Positions 56,713-64,000 of a stretch of DNA of 64,000 nt are shown piece after piece. The position numbers and the translations under genes were made by a program. The stretch's first letter is position 1, and every line of letters starts with the position of its first letter. The stretch is from JANXMY01 sp964251675. Lineage in GTDB: Bacteria; Armatimonadota; Armatimonadia; Armatimonadales; Capsulimonadaceae. Under the pieces are notes generated by a model. The model was given only the letters and a program-made list of their open reading frames with translations, ran no database searches and was not told the DNA's origin. The stretch is from positions 65,239 to 129,238 of the forward strand of contig CAXUKS010000009.1 of assembly GCA_964251675.1 (NCBI GenBank), in the 5' to 3' direction.

Positions 56713-57537
56713 TCAGCGATGAACCCGGCGGTCGGACCAGCCGACGATCATGGAGCGCATGGTGTCCCAGCCGTCTAACGCCACCAGGACAATATGGGGG
56801 ATGGCAAACGCCACGAAGTACCACGACAGCCAGAAGTGCCACACGCGGGCGGAATCGTAGCCGCCGAACAGGGCCTGTAGCCACCAGAGCTGCATCGGCT
56901 TGTGAATGGCCCAGCCGGACAGCGAAATCAAAATGGCGGCAGGCGTGACTGACCCGTAGGCCAGCCGCTGCAAGGCATTGTACTTGGTCGTCACTTCCGG
57001 GTGATGCCACGGGCGGCGAAACATCTTGGCGAAGGGCAGGCCCACATAATACACCTGCATCTGAAATGCCTGCTTCAGATCACCCCGGCGCGGCAGCAGT
57101 GCCTTGTAGCCCTTGCCGCGCACCAGGCCGATGATATACAGCAGGCCCAGCAGCACAAACGGGTAGGCCAGCAGCCAGTGCAGGCGCAGAGAGGTGGCCA
57201 GAATGCCCGTGCCGAGGCTGAAATGGTCGTACACCCAGGTCGTGCTGTAAGGGATGTCCGGCGACACCCAGTTCCCCTCCGTGCCGTAGGAATGCCGCCA
57301 GGGTTCATGCCGGACGATCCACAGGCCGAGCGTCGCCAGGTAATCTTCAATGCCGTTGGCATCGGCGGGGTGCTTCAGGACCGGCGCGGCCCAGTAAATC
57401 GACAGGCCGCTCAAAAACAGCCCCAGCAAAAAAGGGAGCGTGGACCAGTGCGCCACCCGTACCAGCCAGTGATGCTTGCGGACCACTGTTTTTGTCTCGC
57501 CCGCCGCCGCCTCGTGTTTGCGTGTGATTGTCGCCAT
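56713..57537 (-). CDS. Cytochrome b/b6-type membrane subunit
   Basis: 274 residues with four to five membrane helices. RKHHWLVRVAHWSTLPFLLGLFLSGLSIYW carries the first haem-ligand His region, LRLHWLLAYPFVLLGLLYIIGLV another, and VWHFWLSWYFVAFAIPHIVLVALDGWD the last. This is the pattern of Ni,Fe-hydrogenase/formate dehydrogenase/thiosulfate reductase b-type subunits, di-haem proteins linking an oxidoreductase to quinones. The usual molybdopterin partner gene is not adjacent, as a palindromic element and a divergent gene follow. Confidence 0.88.
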   Translation of the reverse strand: MATITRKHEAAAGETKTVVRKHHWLVRVAHWSTLPFLLGLFLSGLSIYWAAPVLKHPADANGIEDYLATLGLWIVRHEPWRHSYGTEGNWVSPDIPYSTTWVYDHFSLGTGILATSLRLHWLLAYPFVLLGLLYIIGLVRGKGYKALLPRRGDLKQAFQMQVYYVGLPFAKMFRRPWHHPEVTTKYNALQRLAYGSVTPAAILISLSGWAIHKPMQLWWLQALFGGYDSARVWHFWLSWYFVAFAIPHIVLVALDGWDTMRSMIVGWSDRRVHR

Positions 57538-57589
57538 AGTGTTTTCCTATACAAGCCTCCTGCCGTGGAAGTTCCACCCGTGTCTTAGG

Positions 57590-57815
57590 CAGGGCCATTG
57601 AGTTTTCTCGGGGCAAAAGCCACGCATTCAGATACCACGGATTGAAATCCGTGGCTGAGGAGCCTGCGGCTGAATGTCCCTGCGGGACAAAAGATTCAAG
57701 GTCCACGAAGTGGGCGTCCCGCAGGGACGTTCGGCGTCTGCGCCCCTCAGCCATGCATTTCAATGCGTGGCTTCTGTGTGCGTGGCTTTTGCCCCGAGAA
57801 AACTCAATGGCCCTG
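57590..57815. repeat. Composite inverted-repeat element (MITE-like)
   Basis: Perfect 37-bp terminal inverted repeats at 57590-57626 and 57779-57815, extended by a weaker GTTCCA...GTGT similarity outside. Nested inside are REP-like hairpins with CACGGATTGAAATCCGTGG (from 57639) and GCATTTCAATGC (from 57755). No open frame inside. It lies in the 354-bp gap between two divergent genes, which otherwise holds no gene. Confidence 0.85.
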
Positions 57816-57890
57816 CACACTGGAACTCTGAGGCAGGATAATCGGCAGGCGATGGCGCAATGATAATACAAGTCTGAACAGGAGAACAAG

Positions 57891-58949
57891 ATGCTGGATT
57901 TTACACTCAATTTTGACCTGCTGCGCCGCCTGTGCGAAGCGACCGGCGTGTCTGGGCGCGAAAGCCAGGTGCGGGAGCTGGTGCGGGCCGAGATGGAGCC
58001 GCTGGTGGACGAAATCACGACCGATGCGCTGGGCAATCTGATTGGCACGAAAAAAGGATCCGGCGGGCCGCGTGTCATGCTGGCCGCGCACATGGATGAA
58101 ATCGGGTTTCTGGTGCGCTATATCGATGACCGGGGCTTTCTGCGGCTTCAGGCGGTCGGCGGCTGGGACCCGCGCACTTTGGTTGCCCAGCGGGTCCATG
58201 TGCATGGCTACGGCGGCCAAACGCTGCTCGGAGCCGTCATGCCCGCCGCCAAGCCTATTCACCTGCTGACGCCTGAAGATTTGGGCAAGACGCTGAAGCT
58301 GGAAGAGATGTTCGTGGACCTCGGAATGTCCGGCGAGGAAGTCAAAGCGCAGGTGGAAATTGGGGACATGGTGACGATGGCCCGCACCGCCGAGCGGATG
58401 GGGGACTGCATCGTCAGCAAGTCGCTCGACGACCGCATCAGCGTTTTCATCCTGCTGGAAGCCCTGCGGGCGCTGGGGCCGTGCCAGTCGGAAATTATCG
58501 CCGTCGCCACCACCCAGGAAGAAGTCGGCCTGCGCGGGGCAGGCACGGCGGCTTACGCGATTGCGCCGGATATTGCTGTGGCGCTGGATGTGACTCTCGC
58601 CAACGACTACCCCGGCTCGCCCGACACCGAGCAGGTCTCGAAGCTTGGCGAAGGCTGCGCGATTTCCATTATGGACGGCGCCACCATCAGCCCGCCGTCT
58701 CTGGTGCGTCATTTCCGGGATGTCGCCGAAGCGCATTCCATCCCCCATCAGTTGTCCATTCTGTCTCGCGGCGGCACGGACGCCGGGGCGATGCAGCGGG
58801 CACGCACCGGCGCCCCGGCATTCACCCTGTCCACCCCGACCCGCTACCTGCACACGGTCAACGAGACGGCTCATCTCGGCGACGTGCAGGCGGCTGTGAC
58901 CCTGCTGGCCCGCTACCTGGAAGACTCGCACACGCGGCAGTACCGGTGA
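57891..58949 (+). CDS. M42 family metallo-aminopeptidase
   Basis: 352 residues. A dinuclear zinc peptidase: HMDEIGF is the metal His/Asp region, DDRIS the second metal Asp, QEEVGLRGA the catalytic Glu pair, ALDVTLANDYPG another ligand and SRGGTDAGAM the late motif. MVTMARTAERMGDCIVSKSLDDR is conserved in the family. Members are dodecameric glutamyl or leucyl aminopeptidases in the cytoplasm. The start follows AGGAGAACAAG. Confidence 0.94.
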   Translation: MLDFTLNFDLLRRLCEATGVSGRESQVRELVRAEMEPLVDEITTDALGNLIGTKKGSGGPRVMLAAHMDEIGFLVRYIDDRGFLRLQAVGGWDPRTLVAQRVHVHGYGGQTLLGAVMPAAKPIHLLTPEDLGKTLKLEEMFVDLGMSGEEVKAQVEIGDMVTMARTAERMGDCIVSKSLDDRISVFILLEALRALGPCQSEIIAVATTQEEVGLRGAGTAAYAIAPDIAVALDVTLANDYPGSPDTEQVSKLGEGCAISIMDGATISPPSLVRHFRDVAEAHSIPHQLSILSRGGTDAGAMQRARTGAPAFTLSTPTRYLHTVNETAHLGDVQAAVTLLARYLEDSHTRQYR

Positions 58950-58954
58950 GGACC

Positions 58955-59045
58955 CCCTAGCCCCCAATAATGGGGGAACCAGATAATTAGGAAGAGATCT
59001 CTGTCGTCTTACTCTGGCTCCCCATTATTGGGGCGGGGGGGCCTC
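58955..59045. repeat. Palindromic element, CCCCCAATAATGGGGG type
   Basis: Hairpin CCCCCAATAATGGGGG with a complementary CCCCATTATTGGGG at the right end, flanked by CCCCCTAG and CGGGGGGGCC. Same family as the element at 37501. Between convergent genes. Confidence 0.7.
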
Positions 59046-59459
59046 CTACTCTTTCACCCGCGTCAGCGTCATGGACTGGTCGGACTGCGGGTTGGTCAGT
59101 GTCAGCGTGTCACCGTTCAGCTTGAACGGCGCGGTGTGCGGCTTGACGCTGCCTGCTGGCAGGTTGAACGTCCGTGTGCCCATCGTCATAGACGTAATGG
59201 TCTGGGTCAGATTGGCCCCGTCCACTTTATAGGTCCCCGCACCGTTCACGGTGAACGACACCGGGCCGCCCTGCGTCTGGGTGCCGATGGTCTCCTTGCC
59301 GTCTTCCGCGAAATTGTATGTCATGGCAACGGATGCGCCGCCCGGTCCGGGGGCCGTGCCCGACCACTTGCCGACCACCGTGTCTTTGTGGCAGCCACTC
59401 AGCAGAAGCAGGAAAATCGGGGCAAGCATCAAGGCGGGGATAAGTACGGGGCGCTTCAT
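59046..59459 (-). CDS. Predicted lipoprotein, lipocalin-like
   Basis: 137 residues. MKRPVLIPALMLAPIFLLLLSGCHKD is a lipoprotein signal with lipobox LSGC. The mature part (VVGKWSGTAPGPGGASVAMTYNFAEDGKETIGT...GTYKVDGANLTQTITSMTMG...LNGDTLTLTNP) is a small up-and-down beta sheet like DUF4923/lipocalin-like proteins ('GKW...F..DG......G.Y.v.g..L....'). Function unknown. Confidence 0.8.
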   Translation of the reverse strand: MKRPVLIPALMLAPIFLLLLSGCHKDTVVGKWSGTAPGPGGASVAMTYNFAEDGKETIGTQTQGGPVSFTVNGAGTYKVDGANLTQTITSMTMGTRTFNLPAGSVKPHTAPFKLNGDTLTLTNPQSDQSMTLTRVKE

Positions 59460-59626
59460 GGAGGGGTTCCTTTTCTTTCTGGCGTCGCCCTGTGTTGTTC
59501 ACCAGACGCCCGCCTGCTTCCTGCTTCCGCACAAACTCTTATGATCATCACACTTACCAAAAGAGCCGTAAGGCTCCTGCCTGCCTGTCCTAGCCGACCC
59601 TGGTGCATCGCACGCCATTGACCCGC

Positions 59627-60586
59627 CTACGCCCGCCGCCGGGGGGAAGGCTTTCCCGGCCCGAGATAGCCAAAGCGCAGCAGGAGAGGCCAGGTCAGTG
59701 CGGTCAAAAGCGCCCGCTGCGCCGGGCGCATCTGGCCTTGCCAGGCTAGATCAGGCCGGATTTTGACTTCCGCGTGGAACCGATCCGGGTTGCCCGCGAC
59801 GGTGTGGTTGGTTCGCAGGGAAAACGGCGCGTCCAGAGACAGGAAATCCAGGGCCGGAACCGGCTCCTCCGCCAGTTGCCAGAGCCGCCGCAGTGCCGCT
59901 TTGGGGTTGATGGCACTGTCTTCATAGCGCATTCGTAAAGAGCAATGCCCCGGCGTTCGTGTCAGCAGCAGCAGATTGGTGATGTTCCAAACCAGGGCGG
60001 AACGCACCGGAGAAGCAGTCGGCAGGGTCGCGGCGGTCTGCGCCCCGCGTGACGGGTCCCGCTTTTGGCGCTGCTGAGAATAGGCCACGGCGCGGCTGTC
60101 ACGCACCAGATGCACCCCGCGCACGTCCAGCCCCGGCACACCGCCCAGAACATAGCCGTAAGTCTCGCTTTTGGAGCCGTCCACAATCAGCCTTGCCCCC
60201 GACACTTCCGCAATCGCCCGGTAAAGCGCGGCGAGAACCTGCTGATATTCTTCCAGCCGCTTTCGGTCCGCCGCAGACTTCCAGGGAGACAGCAGGCGCG
60301 GCAGAACCCGCGTTTTTTCCAGGCGGCGCTTGGTCGCCAAAATCGCTTCCACGTCCAGCCCGTCAAAGCCGCCAAACGCCCGCTCAAAAACCTCGCTCCA
60401 GAACGGGCACTCGCGGAATGGCCGCCCGCAGCCGCAGACATTTTTCTCCTGAAGCGAACGCTGCCAGATGTACACCATCTCGCCCACATGGACCGCCTCG
60501 GTCGGCTCGCCCATCAGGCGGCCCAGCAGTGTGCTTCCGCTCCGCGCCACTCCGGCCAGATAAAGCACCTTTGTTTGTTTTGTCAT
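59627..60586 (-). CDS. Sulfotransferase
   Basis: 319 residues. The PAPS-binding 5' loop is LAGVARSGSTLLGRLM (about 12-26) and the 3' region VHLVRDSRAVAYSQQRQKRD. A Cys-rich NVCGCGRPFRECPFW segment lies between, as in many bacterial members. It transfers sulfate from PAPS to an acceptor, probably a cell-surface polysaccharide or lipid given the adjacent flippase. Its ATG overlaps the flippase stop by 4 bp. Confidence 0.9.
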   Translation of the reverse strand: MTKQTKVLYLAGVARSGSTLLGRLMGEPTEAVHVGEMVYIWQRSLQEKNVCGCGRPFRECPFWSEVFERAFGGFDGLDVEAILATKRRLEKTRVLPRLLSPWKSAADRKRLEEYQQVLAALYRAIAEVSGARLIVDGSKSETYGYVLGGVPGLDVRGVHLVRDSRAVAYSQQRQKRDPSRGAQTAATLPTASPVRSALVWNITNLLLLTRTPGHCSLRMRYEDSAINPKAALRRLWQLAEEPVPALDFLSLDAPFSLRTNHTVAGNPDRFHAEVKIRPDLAWQGQMRPAQRALLTALTWPLLLRFGYLGPGKPSPRRRA

Positions 60587-61938
60587 TTATTTTTGCGCTG
60601 CTTGAACGTTCGCTGCTGCCAGATAAAGGCTCTGATACCCAGCAGCCTGCGTGCGCTTAAACTGAGCCAGACATTCCAGACGGTCATAGCCAGTGCCGAC
60701 GCCAGCGCCGCGCCCACCAGGCCCAGCGCCGCCGTCAGCAGCAGACTGGCGGCCACCCCGCCTGCCGCCGTCCAGCCGCTGACACGCGCCACGACGTCTT
60801 GGTGCCCGGTCATGTTCATCAGAACCAGGGATGGACCGGCGGCAGCGTTGATCAGAAACCCCAGGCTCAGAATACACAGCGCGGGATAAGCGCCCGGGAA
60901 ACCCGCCCCGTACAGCCCCAGCAGCGGCTGGCCGAAGACGCACAGCCCGGCCACAGCCAGGGCGGACGGCCAGAACGTCCACTGCACCGCTGCCGTCACG
61001 GCCCGCTGCACGGTGGGCAGGTCGCCTCGCACAAAGGCCGCCGCCACCAGCGGCCCGAGAGCCAGAGAGACCGCCGGAGCGGTCAGCAGTATCAGGCGGG
61101 ATAGCCGTGCCGCCGCGCCATACACAGCGACTTCCCGCTCGGGCCGCAGCACCGACATCGTCAAAATATCCATTTGCGCCAGAAGCATCTGAAACCCTGC
61201 CGTCAGCAGCAGGGGCACCGCGACAGTCAGCCAACGCCGCGTCTCATACTCCGGTGTTTCCTCTTCCAGCGTCAAAAGGGCCGCCGGGCCGACAATCTCG
61301 CGCAGCCGCCGCCGCGCCAGCCCGTGATGCAGCCCCAGAGCCGCCACTGTGGAAAAAAGCAGCAGGCCGACCGCGTCGCGGCTGCTGAGAGTTAGCCCGG
61401 CATGAACCAGCGCCACTAATCCGGCCAGCATCAGCACGGGCTGAAGAAGCGCCGGGGGCCACACGGCCTGCGCGACCCGGTCCGCCGCCCGCAGCATCTG
61501 CACCAGCAGGCTGGAAAAGGCCAGCGCCGGAACCAGCGCCAGCCCCAGCAGCAGCGCCAGGCGGGCCTCCAGAGGGCGCTCCGCAGACAGCAGCCAGAGC
61601 AGCGGGGCTGCCAGCGCCGTCAGCGCCAGGCTGGCGCCCAGCACCAGAGCCTCGCTTTGGTGTACCAGGCCCCGGTAGCGCCGCCAGTCCCTGCGTTCCT
61701 GATACTCCGGCAGAAAGCGTACCAGCGCCACCGGCAGGCCCAGCGCCGCCGGGACGGCCAGCGTCGCCGTCAGCGCCGAAACTGTCACAAACACGCCAAA
61801 ATCGGAGCGCGGCAGCATCCGCGCCAGCGCGACCTGTATGCCCCAGGCCAGCAGCAGACCCAGGCTCTGCATCACAAACGCCGCCGCTGCGCTCCCTGCG
61901 AAGCGCCTGTGCGCGGCTGGATGACCCGGCTGCGTCAC
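60583..61938 (-). CDS. Polysaccharide flippase (Wzx/MATE-like)
   Basis: A 451-residue membrane protein with about 12-14 helices, of the MVF/polysaccharide transporter group: SAAAFVMQSLGLLLAWGIQVALARMLPRSDFGVFVTVSALTATL is the characteristic start ('ArxLGp.dfG.f..v.a'). It moves lipid-linked sugars across the membrane. GTG start with GGAGG upstream. Coupled to the sulfotransferase downstream and to a 53-codon frame upstream, suggesting a three-part surface-sugar unit. Confidence 0.88.
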   Translation of the reverse strand: MTQPGHPAAHRRFAGSAAAAFVMQSLGLLLAWGIQVALARMLPRSDFGVFVTVSALTATLAVPAALGLPVALVRFLPEYQERRDWRRYRGLVHQSEALVLGASLALTALAAPLLWLLSAERPLEARLALLLGLALVPALAFSSLLVQMLRAADRVAQAVWPPALLQPVLMLAGLVALVHAGLTLSSRDAVGLLLFSTVAALGLHHGLARRRLREIVGPAALLTLEEETPEYETRRWLTVAVPLLLTAGFQMLLAQMDILTMSVLRPEREVAVYGAAARLSRLILLTAPAVSLALGPLVAAAFVRGDLPTVQRAVTAAVQWTFWPSALAVAGLCVFGQPLLGLYGAGFPGAYPALCILSLGFLINAAAGPSLVLMNMTGHQDVVARVSGWTAAGGVAASLLLTAALGLVGAALASALAMTVWNVWLSLSARRLLGIRAFIWQQRTFKQRKNK

Positions 61939-62096
61939 TTCCTGCCTCCACAGAGCTTCGCGCCCTCCACGAAATACCGCTGCATTGAGAGAAACACCAG
62001 CCGCGCCCCGCCGGTCAGGCCAGCGGCTCCCAAGGCGGCGGTTTTCAGCAGGTTCTGCCGGCTGCCGCGCCAGGGACTTTCAAGCGAGTCGTTCAT
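61935..62096 (-). CDS. Short frame with Tat-like N-terminus
   Basis: 53 codons, MNDSLESPWRGSRQNLLKTAALGAAGL..., ending with TGA inside the GTGA of the flippase start, so it is coupled to it. SRQNLLKTAALGAAGLTGG resembles a twin-arginine signal in which the second Arg is Gln, followed by RLVFLSMQRYFVEGAKLCGGRK. It could be a genuine small membrane protein or a remnant. Evidence is the coupling alone. Confidence 0.4.
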   Translation of the reverse strand: MNDSLESPWRGSRQNLLKTAALGAAGLTGGARLVFLSMQRYFVEGAKLCGGRK

Positions 62097-62218
62097 AAAA
62101 CCAAGCAAGGATACTATTGACTTTAGGCAACAGAGGAATTGCTTCCTTGCTGCCGCAGGCTCCTTATTCCTTTCGTGTTAAATTGCCCCGTTTCAGAGTA
62201 AAATCACTCGTTTTCGGG

Positions 62219-62525
62219 TATAATCTTTGTGGCTGTAAGGCACTCGCTAAATAGTGAGCCAACGGTTACAAAACAGCCCCCTTCACAAGCAAACATATCA
62301 GGTTGCGGGCTACTCAAACGATTACCCGCGTAAAATGTTTGGTCGTTTCTGGTTTGGCCTTCGGACCTTGCAGAACTGGTCTAATCTCGCTTGCGAGATA
62401 TGGACACGGGCTTGAATTGTAAGCAAGCCTAAAGTCGGCACGGGCTAAGGAGAGCACTAGAGGCGCAAGCCTTCCGTGACTGGCAAAGCTGTCTCCTTTA
62501 GGAGACAGCTACTTACGGGACAGCT
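62219..62525 (+). ncRNA. Candidate structured non-coding RNA
   Basis: A 430-bp gap with no credible protein frame. TATAAT at 62219-62224 on the plus strand could start a transcript near 62231. Many strong hairpins follow: GTAAGGCACTC...GAGCC..TTAC, AGCCC...GCAA...TTGCGGGCT, ATCTCGC-TT-GCGAGAT, GGCTTG...CAAGCC, AGGC-GCAA-GCCT and AGCTGTCTCC-TTTA-GGAGACAGCT. The last lies just before the convergent ABC gene stop and could be the terminator. I do not recognise RNase P RNA, tmRNA, SRP or 6S RNA motifs. The minus strand is an alternative. Confidence 0.45.
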
Positions 62526-63653
62526 CTAATAAATTGTCTGCTGCGTAATAGGGTCGAAAAGGTGCGTCTTCTCCAGGTCCACCACTACGTCCAGCGCCTG
62601 CCCGTCTTTGACCGCCGTTTCCGCATCCAGCGTCGCCACCAGAGAATGCACGCCTGCCGTCAGGTACAGCGTCACAATATCGCCCATCGGCTCGGACACA
62701 TCCACTACCGTCCGCACCACGTTCCCATCCACCACCGCTGGCGCACCCCGCAGGCCCCTGTCAAACATATCCGAGGGGCGCAGCCCCAGAATAACGGCTT
62801 TTTCAGTCCACGCTTCCAGCAGAGCCGCCCGTGACACCGGCGCGGCCAGAGTGAACGAGCCGCAGTCAATCGCATAGCCTGATGCCGCCTTTTTGACTGT
62901 ACCCTTGACGAAGTTCATCGACGGCGTGCCGATAAAGCCTGCCACAAATAGATTGGCCGGATGATTGTAAATTTCTAAGGGGGCCGCCACCTGCTGCAGG
63001 ACGCCGCCGGACATGACGGCAATCCGGTCCCCCATCGTCATCGCTTCCACCTGGTCATGGGTGACATAGACCGTCGTGATCCCCAGTCTGCGGTGCATCT
63101 TAATCAGCTCGGCGCGTGTCTGCACCCGAAGCTGGGCGTCGAGGTTTGACAGCGGCTCGTCCATCAAAAACACCTGCGGCTCGCGCACGATGGCCCGCCC
63201 GAGAGCGACGCGCTGGCGCTGCCCGCCCGAAAGCTGGGCCGGGCGGCGGGCCAGCAGCGGCTCCAGACCAAGCTGGGAAGCGGCATCCTGTACGCGGCGC
63301 TGGATTTCTTCAGCGGGGACTTTGCGGAGCTTGAGGCCAAAGGCCATATTTTCACGGACGCTCATGTGCGGATAAAGGGCGTAGTTCTGAAAAACCATGG
63401 CGATATCTCGGTCTTTGGGCGGCACGCTGTTGACGCGCCGCTCCCCGATTTTAATGTCGCCGTCGGAAACTTCTTCGAGACCGGCAATCATGCGAAGTGC
63501 AGTGGTTTTGCCGCAGCCGGAAGGGCCGACCAGGACCATAAACTCGCGGTCCCGAATCTCCAGGGACAGGTCGTTGACGGCGGTGGTCTTCATGCTGCCC
63601 TTGCCGGGGGCGACAAAGCGCTTGAATACATGGGATAATGTCACAGATGCCAT
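62526..63653 (-). CDS. Sugar ABC transporter ATPase (UgpC/MsmX/MalK type)
   Basis: 375 residues. Walker A GPSGCGKTT, signature LSGGQRQRVALGRAIVREPQVFLMDEPLSNLDAQLR with Walker B, and the switch His in VTHDQVEAMTMGDR. The C-terminal 130 residues are the TOBE/OB region (LGLRPSDMFDRG, VDVSEPMGDIVTLYL). These ATPases energise several carbohydrate uptake systems at once, and the permease and binding-protein genes are often elsewhere, as here. Confidence 0.95.
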   Translation of the reverse strand: MASVTLSHVFKRFVAPGKGSMKTTAVNDLSLEIRDREFMVLVGPSGCGKTTALRMIAGLEEVSDGDIKIGERRVNSVPPKDRDIAMVFQNYALYPHMSVRENMAFGLKLRKVPAEEIQRRVQDAASQLGLEPLLARRPAQLSGGQRQRVALGRAIVREPQVFLMDEPLSNLDAQLRVQTRAELIKMHRRLGITTVYVTHDQVEAMTMGDRIAVMSGGVLQQVAAPLEIYNHPANLFVAGFIGTPSMNFVKGTVKKAASGYAIDCGSFTLAAPVSRAALLEAWTEKAVILGLRPSDMFDRGLRGAPAVVDGNVVRTVVDVSEPMGDIVTLYLTAGVHSLVATLDAETAVKDGQALDVVVDLEKTHLFDPITQQTIY

Positions 63654-63765
63654 AGATGCTCCGAACTCAGGGCTGCCAGTAATTTGTGAAACTATTCGCT
63701 AAAGTTGTTGTGTATTCCTGCCGTGTGTCAGGGTCATCAGTTCCGTTCCACTCCCCCCCAGCGAA

Positions 63766-63840
63766 AAGCCACGGAGAAATACCACAGGTTTCAACCCGTG
63801 GCCCTTTAACGCCTGGCCTGTGGCGTGGAGACAGGGCAGG
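63766..63840. repeat. REP-like hairpin, isolated copy
   Basis: CCACGG... and CCACAGGTTTCAACCCGTGG followed by GCCTGGCCTGTGGCG: one hairpin of the kind paired elsewhere in the window (CACGGATTGAAATCCGTG). The rest of the 300-bp gap from 63654 holds no gene I can see. Confidence 0.6.
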
Positions 63841-63888
63841 CAAAACTCCTGACTCTGTGCCGTGTGTCCTGTAAAAGACAAGAAACAA

Positions 63889-63915
63889 GCCGCCAGACAA
63901 ATTTTGTCTGGCGGC
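63889..63915 (-). terminator. Rho-independent terminator
   Basis: GCCGCCAGACAAA / TTTGTCTGGCGGC, a 13-bp stem with minimal loop; on the minus strand it is followed by TTGTTTCTTGTCTTTT. It lies 37 bp past the stop of the minus-strand gene at the right edge. Confidence 0.8.
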
Positions 63916-63951
63916 CCTGTATTTCGATGAGCTGCTGCTTACTGTCCGTCT

Positions 63952-64000
63952 TTACTGTCCGGCGCTGAGTGCGGTGACACTCCACCCCGCATACGGACCG
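63952..64000 (-). CDS. C-terminus of a second GPYxGWS-repeat protein
   Basis: The last 15 codons of a gene entering from the right: GPYAGWSVTALSAGQ then TAA (63952-63954). It matches the ~46-residue repeat of the protein at 28285 (GPYPGWSAxAIAxG) and stops at the same position in the repeat as that protein does. A terminator follows. Only 49 bp are visible, so the assignment rests on the repeat match. Confidence 0.65.
   Translation of the reverse strand, partial: GPYAGWSVTALSAGQ

Noticed and set aside
62219..62525. tmRNA, RNase P RNA, SRP RNA or 6S RNA
   Set aside because: No tag peptide frame with CCA end, no RNase P P4 core, no SRP GNAR/GGAA loop and no long 6S-type bulged hairpin was found on either strand.

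Overview
The window is a high-GC (roughly 60-65 %) chromosomal segment of a diderm bacterium. The protein content (prepilin-like 'YxQDxDETLPP' modules, tandem 'GPYPGWS' repeats, outer-membrane barrel, many short secreted or lipid-anchored proteins, interspersed palindromic elements) suggests the Armatimonadota or a neighbouring phylum; this is inference from style, since no rRNA is present. It spans what looks like the chromosomal replication origin: dnaA, a ferredoxin-like gene, a 350-bp repeat-rich AT-flanked region, recF and a DciA/DUF721 gene.

Layout. 0-2.9 kb: ABC exporter with its GntR repressor and operator, then an M24 peptidase. 2.9-6.8 kb: a Type III restriction-modification pair. 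6.9-9.8 kb: STAS-Usp fusion, PP2C phosphatase, HAD hydrolase, thiol peroxidase. 9.9-15.2 kb: the origin region. dnaA is interrupted in its P-loop by a 377-residue intein with a LAGLIDADG endonuclease. The origin has no canonical TTATCCACA boxes that I can find. It carries 16 exact copies of GAGTCACA, a run of CTA/TTA triplets matching the DnaA-trio pattern, and an AT-rich stretch. The DnaA domain IV signature is altered to match (GLKSHTAIV in place of GGRDHTTV). 15.3-17.8 kb: ComEC split into a membrane protein and a separate metallo-beta-lactamase protein.

17.8-21.8 kb is an accessory region: DUF3883 nuclease, zinc mini-protein and D12 adenine methylase (a candidate restriction-modification unit), a DGQHR/DndB-like protein and a truncated HigA-like antitoxin. 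22-32.5 kb holds HDOD, six-hairpin-like, esterase, lipoprotein, outer-membrane, GPYPGWS-repeat, transglutaminase and beta-helix proteins. 32.5-40.3 kb is mostly housekeeping (nadB, hemC, bioY, def, ACT protein) with a YhcG-type nuclease. 40.3-46.3 kb mixes a receiver/HNH/EVE-like cluster, prolyl oligopeptidase, ankyrin protein and a two-gene unit with a HEPN-like motif. 46.3-50.8 kb has a radical SAM protein resembling tetraether lipid synthases, FKBP, Lgt and an SGNH hydrolase. 51-53.6 kb is a toxin-antitoxin and defence patch (BrnT/BrnA, orphan BrnA, Shedu-like nuclease). 53.8-64 kb has a GH63-like glycosidase, cytochrome b, M42 peptidase, sulfotransferase/flippase pair, a candidate structured RNA and a sugar-ABC ATPase. 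At the right edge is the last part of a second GPYxGWS-repeat protein.

At least a dozen intergenic gaps hold nested palindromic elements (REP/BIME-like). Several genes have a -10 hexamer only 6-9 nt before the start codon, suggesting leaderless transcripts alongside genes with strong Shine-Dalgarno sequences. No tRNA, rRNA or CRISPR array was recognised.
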